This document shows, piece after piece, positions 25,061 to 33,689 of a stretch of 64,000 bases of DNA; within the stretch, counting starts at the first letter, position 1; every line of letters starts with the position of its first letter. The stretch covers positions 5,394,001-5,458,000 of the forward strand of contig NZ_CP160402.1 in the NCBI RefSeq assembly GCF_040730185.1, read 5' to 3'. A model generated the notes under the pieces. The model ran no database searches, was not told the origin of the DNA, and saw only the letters and a program-made list of their open reading frames with translations. Source of the stretch: Streptomyces sp. Je 1-332. GTDB lineage: Bacteria; Actinomycetota; Actinomycetes; Streptomycetales; Streptomycetaceae. The position numbers and the translations under genes were made by a program.

Positions 25061-26719
25061 ATGGCCAGGGAATTCCAACGCGGCCACAAGGCCAAGATCA
25101 GTGACCTCACCGCGGGGACCGATCTGTACGTGGGCGTGCAGATCTCCGCCCCCGGACTGAGCTTCGACATCAGCTGCTTCGGCCTGGACGCGGACGAGCG
25201 CCTGTCGGACGACAGTTACTTCATCTTCTTCAACCAGCCGAAGTCTCCCGAGGAGTCCATCCAGCTCCTCGGCGCGCAGGCCGGTGACACGGAGTCCTTC
25301 CGCGTCACGCTCGACCGGATCCCGGCGAAGATCCAGAAGCTGTCGTTCACCGCGACGATCGACGGCGCCGGGCAGATGTCACAGGTCGCCCCCGGGTACA
25401 TCCGGATCGTCGCCGGCGGCGAGGAAGTGGCTCGCTACTCCTTCAACGGCGCGGAGTTCTCCACGGAACGCGCCGTGATGCTGGGCGACTTCTACCTGAA
25501 GGACGTCTGGCGGTTCGCCGCGATCGGCCAGGGCTTCGACGGCGGTCTCGACGCGCTCCTGAAGAACTTCGGCGGCGAGGTCGCCGAGGAGGAGCCCGCG
25601 CCGCAGGCACCGCAGGCCACCGGAGCCCCGGCCTTCGCGCCCCCCGGCCAGGCCGCCGCGCCGCCCGCGTTCGGCGCCCCCGCCGGACCACCCCCGCAGA
25701 CCCCGGCCCCCGCACCCGCTCCGGCCCCGGCCCAGAACTTCGCGCCACCCGCCCCGGCTCCGGTAGACCCCTCGGTGCACTCCGCGCAGACCATCGTGGC
25801 GCCGATGAACCAGCCGCAGGGCGGCACGGTCCCGCCCCCGCCGGCTCCCACGCCGTACGGCCAGCCCGGCCAGCAGCCGCAGCAGCCGCAGTTCGGCCAG
25901 GTCCCCGGCCAGTCGGCGCCCCCGCCGCCCGGGTACGGCCAGCAGCCGAGCGCCCCGATGCCTCCCGGCTACGGCCAGCAGCCCCCCGGCCAGTTCCCCG
26001 GGCAGCCCGGCTCTCCGTCCCCGTACGGAGCCGCCGCTCCCCAGGGCGCTCCGCAGGCCGGCGGCGTGGCAGCGGCTCTCGCCGCGTACCGCGAGGCCCC
26101 CACCGGGCAGCGCTGGACGCAGCAGAACGAGAAGATGATCCGTGTCGACCTCGGCGTCAGCGAGCAGGCCGTGCTCGCCCGCCAGGGCAGCATGGTGCTC
26201 TACCAGGGCAAGGTCGAGTTCAGCTACAAGGGCGCGGGCTTCGCGGGCCGCGTCGTGGGCAACTCGACCGGCCAGGAGATGCAGCTGATGCGCTGCTCCG
26301 GCCGCGGCCAGGTCTTCCTCGCCGAGGAAGGCACGCATCTGCACCCCATCGAGCTCCAGGGTGACGCGATCTGTGTCTCCGCGGAGAACGTCCTCGCCTT
26401 CGACGAGGCCCTGCAGCACGAGGTGCGCAGGATCGAGGGACACGGCATCCCCGGTGGCGCGCTCTTCGTGATGCAGTTCCAGGGCACCGGCACGGTCATC
26501 GTCAAGACGCACGGTGTGCCCGTCGTCCTGCCCGTCACGCCGACGACCTTCGCCGACTGCCACGCCGTGGTCGCCTGGTCGGCCGCGTCCCAGGCGATCG
26601 TCTCCAGCCAGGTGCGGCTGCGCGCCAACGCGTCCGCGGGCGCCACGGGGGAGAGCGTCAACCTCCAGTTCCGGGGCGCTCCCGGCAACTTCATCATCGT
26701 CCAGCCGTTCGAGGTCTGA
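25061..26719 (+). CDS. TerD-AIM24 fusion protein
   Basis: The 552-residue protein joins an N-terminal TerD-type domain (residues 1-~180; DLTAGTDLYVGVQ, SYFIFFNQPKSPEES, the calcium-site-like GLDADERLSDD) to a C-terminal AIM24-type beta-sandwich (~345-552; SMVLYQGKVEF, VFLAEEG, IIVQPFEV). Between them is a ~160-residue linker rich in Pro, Gln and Gly. TerD proteins bind calcium and belong to tellurium/phage-stress systems; AIM24 domains are beta-barrel folds of unknown bacterial function. It is the first gene of a three-gene run with two more AIM24 genes, separated by 11 and 16 bases. Intracellular, without a signal peptide. Confidence 0.87.
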   Translation: MAREFQRGHKAKISDLTAGTDLYVGVQISAPGLSFDISCFGLDADERLSDDSYFIFFNQPKSPEESIQLLGAQAGDTESFRVTLDRIPAKIQKLSFTATIDGAGQMSQVAPGYIRIVAGGEEVARYSFNGAEFSTERAVMLGDFYLKDVWRFAAIGQGFDGGLDALLKNFGGEVAEEEPAPQAPQATGAPAFAPPGQAAAPPAFGAPAGPPPQTPAPAPAPAPAQNFAPPAPAPVDPSVHSAQTIVAPMNQPQGGTVPPPPAPTPYGQPGQQPQQPQFGQVPGQSAPPPPGYGQQPSAPMPPGYGQQPPGQFPGQPGSPSPYGAAAPQGAPQAGGVAAALAAYREAPTGQRWTQQNEKMIRVDLGVSEQAVLARQGSMVLYQGKVEFSYKGAGFAGRVVGNSTGQEMQLMRCSGRGQVFLAEEGTHLHPIELQGDAICVSAENVLAFDEALQHEVRRIEGHGIPGGALFVMQFQGTGTVIVKTHGVPVVLPVTPTTFADCHAVVAWSAASQAIVSSQVRLRANASAGATGESVNLQFRGAPGNFIIVQPFEV

Positions 26720-26730
26720 GGGAGCCCGTC

Positions 26731-27411
26731 ATGAATCAGCAACTCGCGGGCTTCGCCCCCGCGCCCGTCGCCGCCCGTATGGAGAACCACGGCCACCACA
26801 TGGTCAAGGTGGCGATGCAGACCGGGAACGACCTCCTCGCGCGCGTGGGTTCGATGGTCGCCTACGAAGGGTTCGTGCAGTACGAGCCCAATCCGCCGGC
26901 GGTCCGCCAGATCGCCAAGGAGTGGATGACCGGCGAGGGCGCACCTCTGATGAAGTGCTCCGGAGACGGCCTGCTCTATCTCGCCGACTACGGGGCGGAC
27001 GTCGTCGTCATCAACCTGGCGGGCGACTCGCTCTCGGTGAACGGCACGAACCTCCTGGCCTTCGACGCGAACCTCCAGTGGGGCGTCGAGCGGGTCAAGG
27101 GCCTTGCCAAGTTCGCGGGCCAGGGCCTGTGGAACATCAAGATCTCCGGCCAGGGCTGGGTGGCCCTGACCTCTCGCGGCACCCCGGTCGTCGTCGACTG
27201 CGGCCGCGGCGAGGACGAGACGTACGTCGACCCGGACGCTCTGATCGCCTGGTCCCCGAACCTCAAGGTGAAGGGCAAGCGCAGCTTCAAGGCCGGTTCG
27301 CTCATCGGGCGCGGCAGTGGCGAGGCCTATCAGATGGGCTTCTCCGGGGAGGGCATCGTCGTCGTACAGCCCAGCGAGGACAGCACCGACCGTCTCCGAG
27401 CTCGGGGCTGA
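26731..27411 (+). CDS. AIM24-family protein (second gene of the TerD-AIM24 operon)
   Basis: A stand-alone 226-residue AIM24 domain. Repeating features shared with its neighbours are LLARVGSMVAYEGFVQYE, CSGDGLLYLADYGADV, LLAFDANLQWGVERV and the terminal GIVVVQPSED. The ATG lies 11 bases after the previous stop, and GAGGGAG overlaps that stop, so translation is likely coupled. No catalytic residues are evident; family members are thought to be scaffold-like beta structures. Confidence 0.85.
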   Translation: MNQQLAGFAPAPVAARMENHGHHMVKVAMQTGNDLLARVGSMVAYEGFVQYEPNPPAVRQIAKEWMTGEGAPLMKCSGDGLLYLADYGADVVVINLAGDSLSVNGTNLLAFDANLQWGVERVKGLAKFAGQGLWNIKISGQGWVALTSRGTPVVVDCGRGEDETYVDPDALIAWSPNLKVKGKRSFKAGSLIGRGSGEAYQMGFSGEGIVVVQPSEDSTDRLRARG

Positions 27412-27427
27412 GGGGGAGCAACACATC

Positions 27428-28183
27428 ATGCAGAGCCCACTTTTCGCGCACACCGAGCAGCAGACTCAGGAGCGCTACACCGTCCAGAACCCGCAGCTGC
27501 TGCGGGTCGCCCTCGCGGGCCACGACGACATCCTGGCCCGCAAGGGCGCGATGGTCGCCTACCAGGGTCTGATCGAGTTCGACGCCGAGTACCAGAGCCA
27601 GGGCAACCAGCGGGCCCGTGCGCACACCGGCGAGGGCCTCGACCTGATGCGCTGCCACGGCCAGGGCACGGTCTATCTCGCCAACCTCGCCCAGTACATC
27701 CACGTAGTGGATGTGGACCAGGACGGCCTGACCGTAGACAGCAGCTATGTCCTCGCGCTCGACTCGTCGCTGACCCACCAGGTCATCGCCGTGGACAGCC
27801 AGTACGGCATCTCCGGCTCCGGGAAGTACCAGCTCAACATCACGGGCCGCGGCAAGGTCGCCCTGATGACCTCCGGACAGCCGCTGATGCTGCAGGTCAC
27901 CCCGGACCAGTACGTGAACGCCGACGCCGACGCGATCGTCGCCTGGTCCAACGGACTGCGGGTGCAGATGCAGGCCCAGACGCACTCCTCCGGAGTGTGG
28001 CGCCGTCGCGGGAACACCGGTGAGGGCTGGGAGCTCAGCTTCATGGGCCAGGGTTACGCCCTCGTCCAGCCGAGCGAGATGCTGCCGCCCCAGAATGCGG
28101 TCATCGGGCAGGGCACCAGGGCTCAGTACGGCATGGGCCAGCAGGGTGCGCGGGGGCAGAACCAGGGCAACGTCTGGAGCTGA
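27428..28183 (+). CDS. AIM24-family protein (third gene of the TerD-AIM24 operon)
   Basis: This 251-residue AIM24 domain protein carries ILARKGAMVAYQGLIEF, CHGQGTVYLANLAQYI, VLALDSSLTHQV and GYALVQPSEM, plus a short Gln/Gly-rich tail. It starts at ATG 27428 behind GGGGGAG. The three AIM24 domains here are clearly paralogous but not near-identical, so the expansion is old. The gene ends just before an interspersed repeat with a hairpin that likely terminates the operon. Confidence 0.85.
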   Translation: MQSPLFAHTEQQTQERYTVQNPQLLRVALAGHDDILARKGAMVAYQGLIEFDAEYQSQGNQRARAHTGEGLDLMRCHGQGTVYLANLAQYIHVVDVDQDGLTVDSSYVLALDSSLTHQVIAVDSQYGISGSGKYQLNITGRGKVALMTSGQPLMLQVTPDQYVNADADAIVAWSNGLRVQMQAQTHSSGVWRRRGNTGEGWELSFMGQGYALVQPSEMLPPQNAVIGQGTRAQYGMGQQGARGQNQGNVWS

Positions 28184-28221
28184 ACCCTCTCCGGGCGGGA
28201 CTGAACCAGAAGGGGTACGGG

Positions 28222-28277
28222 GAATCTGCGGGCCGGTCGTGGCTGGTCGCGCAGTTCCCCGCGCCCCTTCGGGGCGC
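28222..28277. repeat. Streptomyces intergenic interspersed repeat (class B) with hairpin
   Basis: The core GGCTGGTCGCGCAGTTCCCC followed by GCGCCCCTTCGGGGCGC is an element I recognise as abundant between Streptomyces genes. The last part is a perfect 7-bp stem with a TTC loop (28261-28277). It lies between two convergent genes and could serve as a bidirectional terminator. Confidence 0.65.
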
Positions 28278-28294
28278 TCCTGGGGAGCCGCCTC

Positions 28295-28819
28295 TTAAAG
28301 CCGCGCCCTCGTTGCCTCCACCAAGCGCACCACCGACTCGTCGGCCACGCCCGCCACCTCGTCGTAGGCGAACCAGCGCAGGTCCAGTGACTCGTCGCTG
28401 ATCGCCTCGACGGCGTCCTGCGGGGCCAGTGCGGCGTACTGCACGTCGAGGTGCTGCGTGCAGGGCCCCGGGATCGGGTGGCGGTCCAGCCGGACGGGGC
28501 CCCCGGACAGCAGCGTCAGGCCCGGCACGCCCGACTCCTCCGTGGCCTCGCGCAGCGCGGCCGCGGCCAGGGTCGGGTCACCCGGCTCGCAGTGGCCGCC
28601 CATCTGGAGCCACATCCGCAACTTCTTGTGCAGGGTCAGCAGCACACGCCCGCGCTCCGGGTCGATCACCAGGGCGCTGGCCGTCACGTGGCCGTCCGCG
28701 CAGGCCTTCCACATGCCGTCCCCGGGGTGGGCGGCGAGATGGTCCAGGTAGTACTGGCGCAGGTCTTCCTGGTCCTCGTAACCCTTCAGCACGAGGACCG
28801 CGTCGTCGTACAGGCTCAC
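28295..28819 (-). CDS. NUDIX hydrolase
   Basis: A 174-residue Nudix enzyme. The Nudix box reads GGHCEPGDPTLAAAALREAT followed by EESG. It follows a VTASALVIDPERGRVLLTLHKKL strand region typical of nucleotide-sugar or dNTP-type hydrolases; the substrate is not predictable. The GTG start overlaps the stop of the upstream DUF2342 gene (GTGA, 28816-28819), so the two are translationally coupled. Confidence 0.87.
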   Translation of the reverse strand: MSLYDDAVLVLKGYEDQEDLRQYYLDHLAAHPGDGMWKACADGHVTASALVIDPERGRVLLTLHKKLRMWLQMGGHCEPGDPTLAAAALREATEESGVPGLTLLSGGPVRLDRHPIPGPCTQHLDVQYAALAPQDAVEAISDESLDLRWFAYDEVAGVADESVVRLVEATRARL

Positions 28820-30261
28820 TTCTCGTCGTCGCCCTTGTCGCTGTCGTCCTCGGTGGTGTCCTTCTTGAGGTCCGGCTTGGCGGGGCCGCCCGCCGCCTCG
28901 CCGAGCATCTTGTCCAGCTCGGAGAAGTCCAGCTGCTCGTGGTGCACGAAGCCGTCCGGGTCGTCCAGGTCCGAGGCCGTCGGCAGCATGTCCGGGTGGG
29001 CCCACAGGGCGTCGCGTCCGTCCACGCCGCGCGCGTCCGTGAGCGAGGCCCACAGGCGCGAGGCGTCCCGAAGGCGGCGCGGGCGCAGCTCCAGGCCGAT
29101 GAGCGTGGCGAAGGTCTGCTCGGCGGGACCGCCCGAGGCGCGACGGCGGCGCAGCGTCTCGCGCAGCGCGTCGGCGGACGACAGGCGGGGCTTGGCCGCC
29201 GCGTGCACGACCGCGTCCACCCAGCCCTCGACGAGCGCGAGAGCCGTCTCCAGGCGGGCCAGGGCGGCCTTCTGGGCGGGAGTGTCCTCCGGCTGGAACA
29301 TGCCCTGCTGGAGCGCTTCCTGCAGCTGCTCGGGGTTCTGCGGGTCGAGCTGGCCGACCACGTCCTCCAGCTTGGCGGTGTCGACCTTGATGCCGCGGGC
29401 GTACCCCTCGACCGCGCCGAACAGATGCGAGCGCAGCCACGGGACGTGGGCGAAGAGCCGCTGGTGGGCGGCCTCGCGCAGCGCCAGATAGAGCCGGACC
29501 TCCTCCTGGGGGACGCCCAGGTCCTTGCCGAAGGCCTCGACGTTCACCGGAAGGAGGGCCGCCTTGCCGGCCGGGCCGAGCGGCAGGCCGATGTCGGTGG
29601 AGCCGACGACCTCGCCCGCGAGCACGCCCACGGCCTGGCCGATCTGCTGCCCGAACATGGCGCCGCCCATGGAGCGCATCATCCCGATCAGCGGGCCCGC
29701 CATGGCCTGCATCTCCTCGGGGAGCACGTCACCCATGGCGAGGCCGACGCGCTCGGCGACCGGGTCGACCAGCTCCTTCCACACCGGGAGGGTCGCCTCG
29801 ACCCACTCGGCGCGGCTCCAGGCCACGGCCACGCCCGAGCCGGACGGCAGGGACGTCGCGTCGTCGAGCCACAGGTCGGCGAGGCGGACGGCCTCCTCGA
29901 CCGCGCCGCGCTCCGTGGGGCCGACGCTGGCGTCCTTGGTGCCGTCCGACGTCCCCTGGGAGACGGTCTGGCGGGCGATGTCCTTGGCCATGTCCCAGTT
30001 CACGGGACCGCCCTCGTACGAGAGCATCTGGCCGAGCTGCTGGAACGCGGCGCCCAAATCGTTCGGGTTCATCGAACCGAACATGGCTGCGAACGGGTTG
30101 TCACCGCCCGGGCCGCCCGCGCCGGGCAGGCCTCCGAAGCCGAACGGGTTCCCAGGGCCACCTGCACCCTGTCCCCCTCCGGGGCTGTCCTTCTTCTTGC
30201 CCTCGTCGCCGTTCTCCGGCTCCTCCGGCGGAAGGCCGAATCCGAATGGGGTGTCACTCAC
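28816..30261 (-). CDS. Zinc-dependent metalloprotease-like protein, DUF2342 family
   Basis: A 481-residue protein of the actinobacterial DUF2342/coenzyme F420-associated-type family (mycobacterial Rv3195 in my recollection). It has a Gly/Pro-rich disordered N-terminus (~1-75), then a helical core with the presumed metal motif REAAHQRLFAHVPWL, and an acidic/Lys tail. GTG 30261 is chosen because family similarity begins at SDTPFGFG and a GAGGAA site is present; in-frame codons further upstream run into the divergent promoter. It is coupled to a NUDIX gene downstream and divergent from an SDR gene. Confidence 0.83.
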   Translation of the reverse strand: MSDTPFGFGLPPEEPENGDEGKKKDSPGGGQGAGGPGNPFGFGGLPGAGGPGGDNPFAAMFGSMNPNDLGAAFQQLGQMLSYEGGPVNWDMAKDIARQTVSQGTSDGTKDASVGPTERGAVEEAVRLADLWLDDATSLPSGSGVAVAWSRAEWVEATLPVWKELVDPVAERVGLAMGDVLPEEMQAMAGPLIGMMRSMGGAMFGQQIGQAVGVLAGEVVGSTDIGLPLGPAGKAALLPVNVEAFGKDLGVPQEEVRLYLALREAAHQRLFAHVPWLRSHLFGAVEGYARGIKVDTAKLEDVVGQLDPQNPEQLQEALQQGMFQPEDTPAQKAALARLETALALVEGWVDAVVHAAAKPRLSSADALRETLRRRRASGGPAEQTFATLIGLELRPRRLRDASRLWASLTDARGVDGRDALWAHPDMLPTASDLDDPDGFVHHEQLDFSELDKMLGEAAGGPAKPDLKKDTTEDDSDKGDDEK

Positions 30262-30452
30262 GGGATTCCTCGGCTCGTCAGGCCGCCGGTACTGTTCCGG
30301 CGGCGGCTGCCTTACAACACCACCCAGCGTAGACACCGTGACGGGATCGGGCCTCAGTGCTTCGCCGACTCATGGCCTGCGGCAGGATGGATGCCACCTG
30401 GTACGTACGCGTCATTCGCGTATCTACTGAAGACAACCGCTGGAGACGCCTG

Positions 30453-31565
30453 GTGAGTTCCCCAGATCCACAGGTTCGCGCAGCGCGAAACCTTTCAACC
30501 CCGGCCCCCGTCCGAGGGCCCGTGGTCGCCGTCACCGGCGCCGCCTCCGGTGTGGGCGCGCTCCTGACCGAGCGCCTGGCCGCGTCCGAGGAGATCAAGC
30601 AGGTCGTCGCCATCGACGAGCGGCGGGGCGAGTGCGCCCAGGCCCAGTGGCACATCCTGGACGTCAGGGACCCCGCCATCGCCGAGAAGCTGCGGGGCGC
30701 GGACGTCGTGGTCCACCTCGCGCTCGATCTCGACCTGGAGACCGACGCGGCGGCCCGTACGGCGTACAACGTGCGCGGCACGCAGACCGTGCTGACGGCC
30801 GCCGCGGCGGCCGGCGTCCACCGCGTCGTGCTCTGCACCTCCGCGATGGTCTACGGAGCACTGGACGACAACGAACTGCCCCTCTCCGAAGACGCCGAAC
30901 TGCGCGCCACCGCGGAGGCCACCGGTGTCGGCGACCTCCTGGAGGTCGAGCGCCTGGCCCGGCGCGCTCCCCGGGCCCACCCCGGTCTGAACGTCACCGT
31001 GGTGCGGCCCGCGATCCTGGTCGGCGGCACGGACACCGCGCTCACGCGGTACTTCGAGTCGCCCCGGCTGCTCGTGGTGGCGGGGTCCCGCCCCGCCTGG
31101 CAGTTCTGCCACGTCGAGGACCTGTGCAGCGCCCTGGAGTACGCCGTCCTGGAGAAGGTCGACGGGGAGCTGGCCGTCGGCTGTGACGGCTGGCTGGAGC
31201 AGGAAGAGGTCGAGGAGCTCAGCGAGATCCGGCGCATGGAGCTGCCCTCCACGGTGGCCCTGGGCGCCGCCGCGCGGCTGCACCGGATCGGTCTCACGCC
31301 GTCTCCGGCCGGGGACCTCGCGTACACGATGTATCCGTGGGTGGTCAGCGTCAGCAGGCTGCACGACGCGGGCTGGCGGCCCCAGTGGACGAACGAGGAG
31401 GTCCTCGCGGAGCTGCTGGAGGAGGTCGCGGGGCGCCGGACCGTGGCGGGCCGCAGGCTCGGCCGCAAGGACGCGACGGCCGCGGGAGCCGCGGGAGCGA
31501 CGGTCGCGCTGCTGGGCGCCGCGGCGGTGGTGCGGCGCGCGCGGAAGGCGCGGCGCCGGATCTGA
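30453..31565 (+). CDS. NAD-dependent epimerase/dehydratase-like SDR
   Basis: A 370-residue extended short-chain dehydrogenase. The Rossmann loop is VAVTGAASGVGALL, followed by VVHLALDLD, and CTSAMVYGA, where the catalytic Tyr is present but the usual YxxxK Lys is not evident (YGALDD). The C-terminus is hydrophobic then Arg-rich (TVALLGAAAVVRRARKARRR), possibly a membrane anchor. GTG 30453 has GGAG 7 bases upstream; the longer in-frame form would begin in the promoter. The sugar-nucleotide substrate is unknown, and loss of the Lys suggests a regulatory or redox-sensing role is possible. Confidence 0.83.
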   Translation: MSSPDPQVRAARNLSTPAPVRGPVVAVTGAASGVGALLTERLAASEEIKQVVAIDERRGECAQAQWHILDVRDPAIAEKLRGADVVVHLALDLDLETDAAARTAYNVRGTQTVLTAAAAAGVHRVVLCTSAMVYGALDDNELPLSEDAELRATAEATGVGDLLEVERLARRAPRAHPGLNVTVVRPAILVGGTDTALTRYFESPRLLVVAGSRPAWQFCHVEDLCSALEYAVLEKVDGELAVGCDGWLEQEEVEELSEIRRMELPSTVALGAAARLHRIGLTPSPAGDLAYTMYPWVVSVSRLHDAGWRPQWTNEEVLAELLEEVAGRRTVAGRRLGRKDATAAGAAGATVALLGAAAVVRRARKARRRI

Positions 31566-31685
31566 GTCTCGCCGCGGGGTCGGCCGAGCGCTGTCGCCCC
31601 CTGTAGAGAACTCCAACGCGGCACGCGCGCGTGCCGGGCGAAAGCGCTATTCCGTGATGTCCGTGCCGTGCGGCACCATGGCCGC

Positions 31686-32150
31686 ATGGCACGCACCACG
31701 AACGACCACCCCGGCGAGCAGGCCGCACAGGACCCCATCAGGCTCCTGGCGATCCGTGACGCACCGCTCTCCCTGGACGAGGTCTTCCGGGCCGTCGGTG
31801 ACGACGCCGCGGGCGGCACCGCGCTCTTCGTGGGAACGGTGCGCAACCACGACGGCGGTGCGGACGTCGACGAGCTCGGCTACTCGACCCACCCGACGGC
31901 CGAGGCCGAGATGCGCCGGGTGGCCGAGAAGGTCGTCGGTGAATATCCGGTGCGCGCCCTGGCGGCCGTCCACCGCGTCGGCGACCTGGCGGTGGGCGAT
32001 CTCGCGGTCGTGGTGGCCGTCTCCTGCCCGCACCGCGCCGAGGCCTTCGCCGCCTGCCGCAAGCTGATCGACGACCTCAAGCACGAGGTGCCGATCTGGA
32101 AGCACCAGCGCTTCTCCGATGGCCAGGAGGAGTGGGTCGGCGCCTGCTGA
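31686..32150 (+). CDS. moaE: Molybdopterin synthase catalytic subunit MoaE
   Basis: MoaE transfers sulfur from MoaD thiocarboxylate to precursor Z in molybdenum-cofactor synthesis. The 154-residue protein has the GTVRNHDGG active-site strand, the SCPHRAEAFAACR helix and the catalytic-Lys segment EVPIWKHQRF. No moaD is adjacent in this window, so the small subunit must be elsewhere. ATG 31686 is preferred to GTG 31668 because MoaE similarity starts after it. Confidence 0.92.
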   Translation: MARTTNDHPGEQAAQDPIRLLAIRDAPLSLDEVFRAVGDDAAGGTALFVGTVRNHDGGADVDELGYSTHPTAEAEMRRVAEKVVGEYPVRALAAVHRVGDLAVGDLAVVVAVSCPHRAEAFAACRKLIDDLKHEVPIWKHQRFSDGQEEWVGAC

Positions 32151-32291
32151 CGTCCTGCCGATCCCATCCGGCCAGTTGGCCCCCTGGAGCCTCCAGTTGC
32201 GTAACCCGACCCCTGGCGTGAGCGTTGACGCAGCGGATGGTTAATCTGCTGATCAGTCAGTTGCGGTCGCTCAAGGGGTCGGGAGGTCGAC

Positions 32292-32462
32292 ATGGCATCA
32301 CTTGCCTGGTTGCTGATTCCGTTTGCGGCAGCCGTCGGTGCGGGGCTGTGGGCTGCCCTGGCGGCGCGCAACCGCAGGTCCGGCAAGACCGGGGACAACA
32401 CCGAGCTGAACGGCTACGCGGCCTTCCGCGAGGCGATGGAGAAGTCGCACTCCGGGACGTGA
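32292..32462 (+). CDS. Small single-span membrane protein (56 residues)
   Basis: The ATG at 32292 has a GGGAGG site 5 bases upstream and opens a 56-codon frame. The product has one membrane helix (LAWLLIPFAAAVGAGLWAAL, residues 4-23), then a basic patch (RNRRSGK) and a hydrophilic tail. Third-position GC is high and the site is strong, so I consider it real. It ends 66 bases before the PDZ-Lon gene, with which it may be linked. Function unknown. Confidence 0.68.
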   Translation: MASLAWLLIPFAAAVGAGLWAALAARNRRSGKTGDNTELNGYAAFREAMEKSHSGT

Positions 32463-32528
32463 GGCCCCGGGCCCCGTACGGACCGGCCCCAGGGGTGCAC
32501 TGACAGGCAGGTCCCGTACTGTCGTTCC

Positions 32529-33617
32529 ATGCCACGCCGCACCGCGACGATGCTCGCCTCCACCCTGATGCTGATCGCGCTGCTCTGCGCCGGAGTCCTC
32601 ATCAAAGTGCCGTACTCGGAGATGTCCCCGGGTCCGACGGTGAACACCCTCGGCGACCACGGCGGCGAGCCGGTGCTGCAGATCTCCGGTCACAAGACCT
32701 ACCCGACGACCGGTCACCTCAACATGACGACGGTCCGGGTCACGAGCGCCGACTACAACATGAACATCGCGGAGGCCGTGTACGGCTGGCTGGCCCACGA
32801 CAACATCGTGGTGCCGCACGACACCCTCTACCCGGACGGCAAGACCGAGCAGCAGTCGACCCAGGAGAACGCCGAGGAGTTCAGCCAGTCCCAGGAGAGC
32901 GCGAAGGTCGCGGCGCTCAGGGAACTGGACCTCCCGGTGAAGTCCCAGGTCGTCGTCTCCACCGTCTTCAAGAACAGCCCCGCCGAGGGCAAGCTCCACG
33001 CGGGCGACGTCATCAGGAAGGTCGACGGCAAGCCCGTGAAGGAGATGTCGGACGTCGCCGAGCTGGTCACCAAGCACAAGCCGGGCCAGGACGTGACCTT
33101 CAGCCTCGTCCCCGTCAAGGAGGCGGCCGCCGCCGAGAAGGCCGGCAAGGAGCCGACCCGGACGGAGGACGTGAAGATCACCACGGAGAAGGCGAAGGAC
33201 GGCCGCGCGATCGTCGGCATCCAGGCGGGCACCGATCACACGTTCCCGTTCACCATCGACATCAAGCTCGCCGACGTCGGCGGCCCCAGCGCCGGACTGA
33301 TGTTCGCGCTCGGCATCGTCGACAAGCTGACCCCGGACGACCTCACCGGCGGCAACTTCGTGGCAGGCACCGGCACGATCGAGGACAACGGCAAGGTCGG
33401 CCCGATCGGCGGCATCGGCATGAAGACGGTCGGCGCGCGCGCCAAGGGCGCAAAGTACTTCCTGACGCCGAAGGACAACTGCGCCACGGCGGCGAAGGAC
33501 GTCCCGGACGGCCTCACGCTCGTCAAGGTGGACACCATCGACGACGCGGTCAGCTCCCTCGACGACATCCGCAAGGGCGACACCGCGGACCTGCCGCAGT
33601 GCACGGTGAAGAAGTAG
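32529..33617 (+). CDS. PDZ and Lon-type (S16) membrane-anchored protease, YlbL family
   Basis: A 362-residue protein with one N-terminal membrane helix, a PDZ domain (~140-200; SQVVVSTVFKNSPAEG, AGDVIRKVDGKPV), and a Lon-type serine protease domain with the catalytic Ser in GGPSAGLMFALGI and Lys in GGIGMKTVGARAKGA. This Ser-Lys dyad identifies the YlbL/Rv3194c-type secreted or periplasm-facing proteases. TACTGT lies 6 bases before the ATG, consistent with a leaderless message. Substrates are unknown. Confidence 0.9.
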   Translation: MPRRTATMLASTLMLIALLCAGVLIKVPYSEMSPGPTVNTLGDHGGEPVLQISGHKTYPTTGHLNMTTVRVTSADYNMNIAEAVYGWLAHDNIVVPHDTLYPDGKTEQQSTQENAEEFSQSQESAKVAALRELDLPVKSQVVVSTVFKNSPAEGKLHAGDVIRKVDGKPVKEMSDVAELVTKHKPGQDVTFSLVPVKEAAAAEKAGKEPTRTEDVKITTEKAKDGRAIVGIQAGTDHTFPFTIDIKLADVGGPSAGLMFALGIVDKLTPDDLTGGNFVAGTGTIEDNGKVGPIGGIGMKTVGARAKGAKYFLTPKDNCATAAKDVPDGLTLVKVDTIDDAVSSLDDIRKGDTADLPQCTVKK

Positions 33618-33640
33618 CCGGTCAAGAAGCAGTAGCCGGA

Positions 33641-33675
33641 CGTACGCGGGCAGGGTCGGGCCCCACCCGCGTACG
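33641..33675. terminator. Hairpin between convergent genes
   Basis: CGTACGCGGG (33641-33650) pairs with CCCGCGTACG (33666-33675) across a 15-base loop, placed between the convergent PDZ-Lon and PPA1309-family genes. Likely a shared terminator. Confidence 0.6.
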
Positions 33676-33689
33676 GGAACGGCGTGGTG

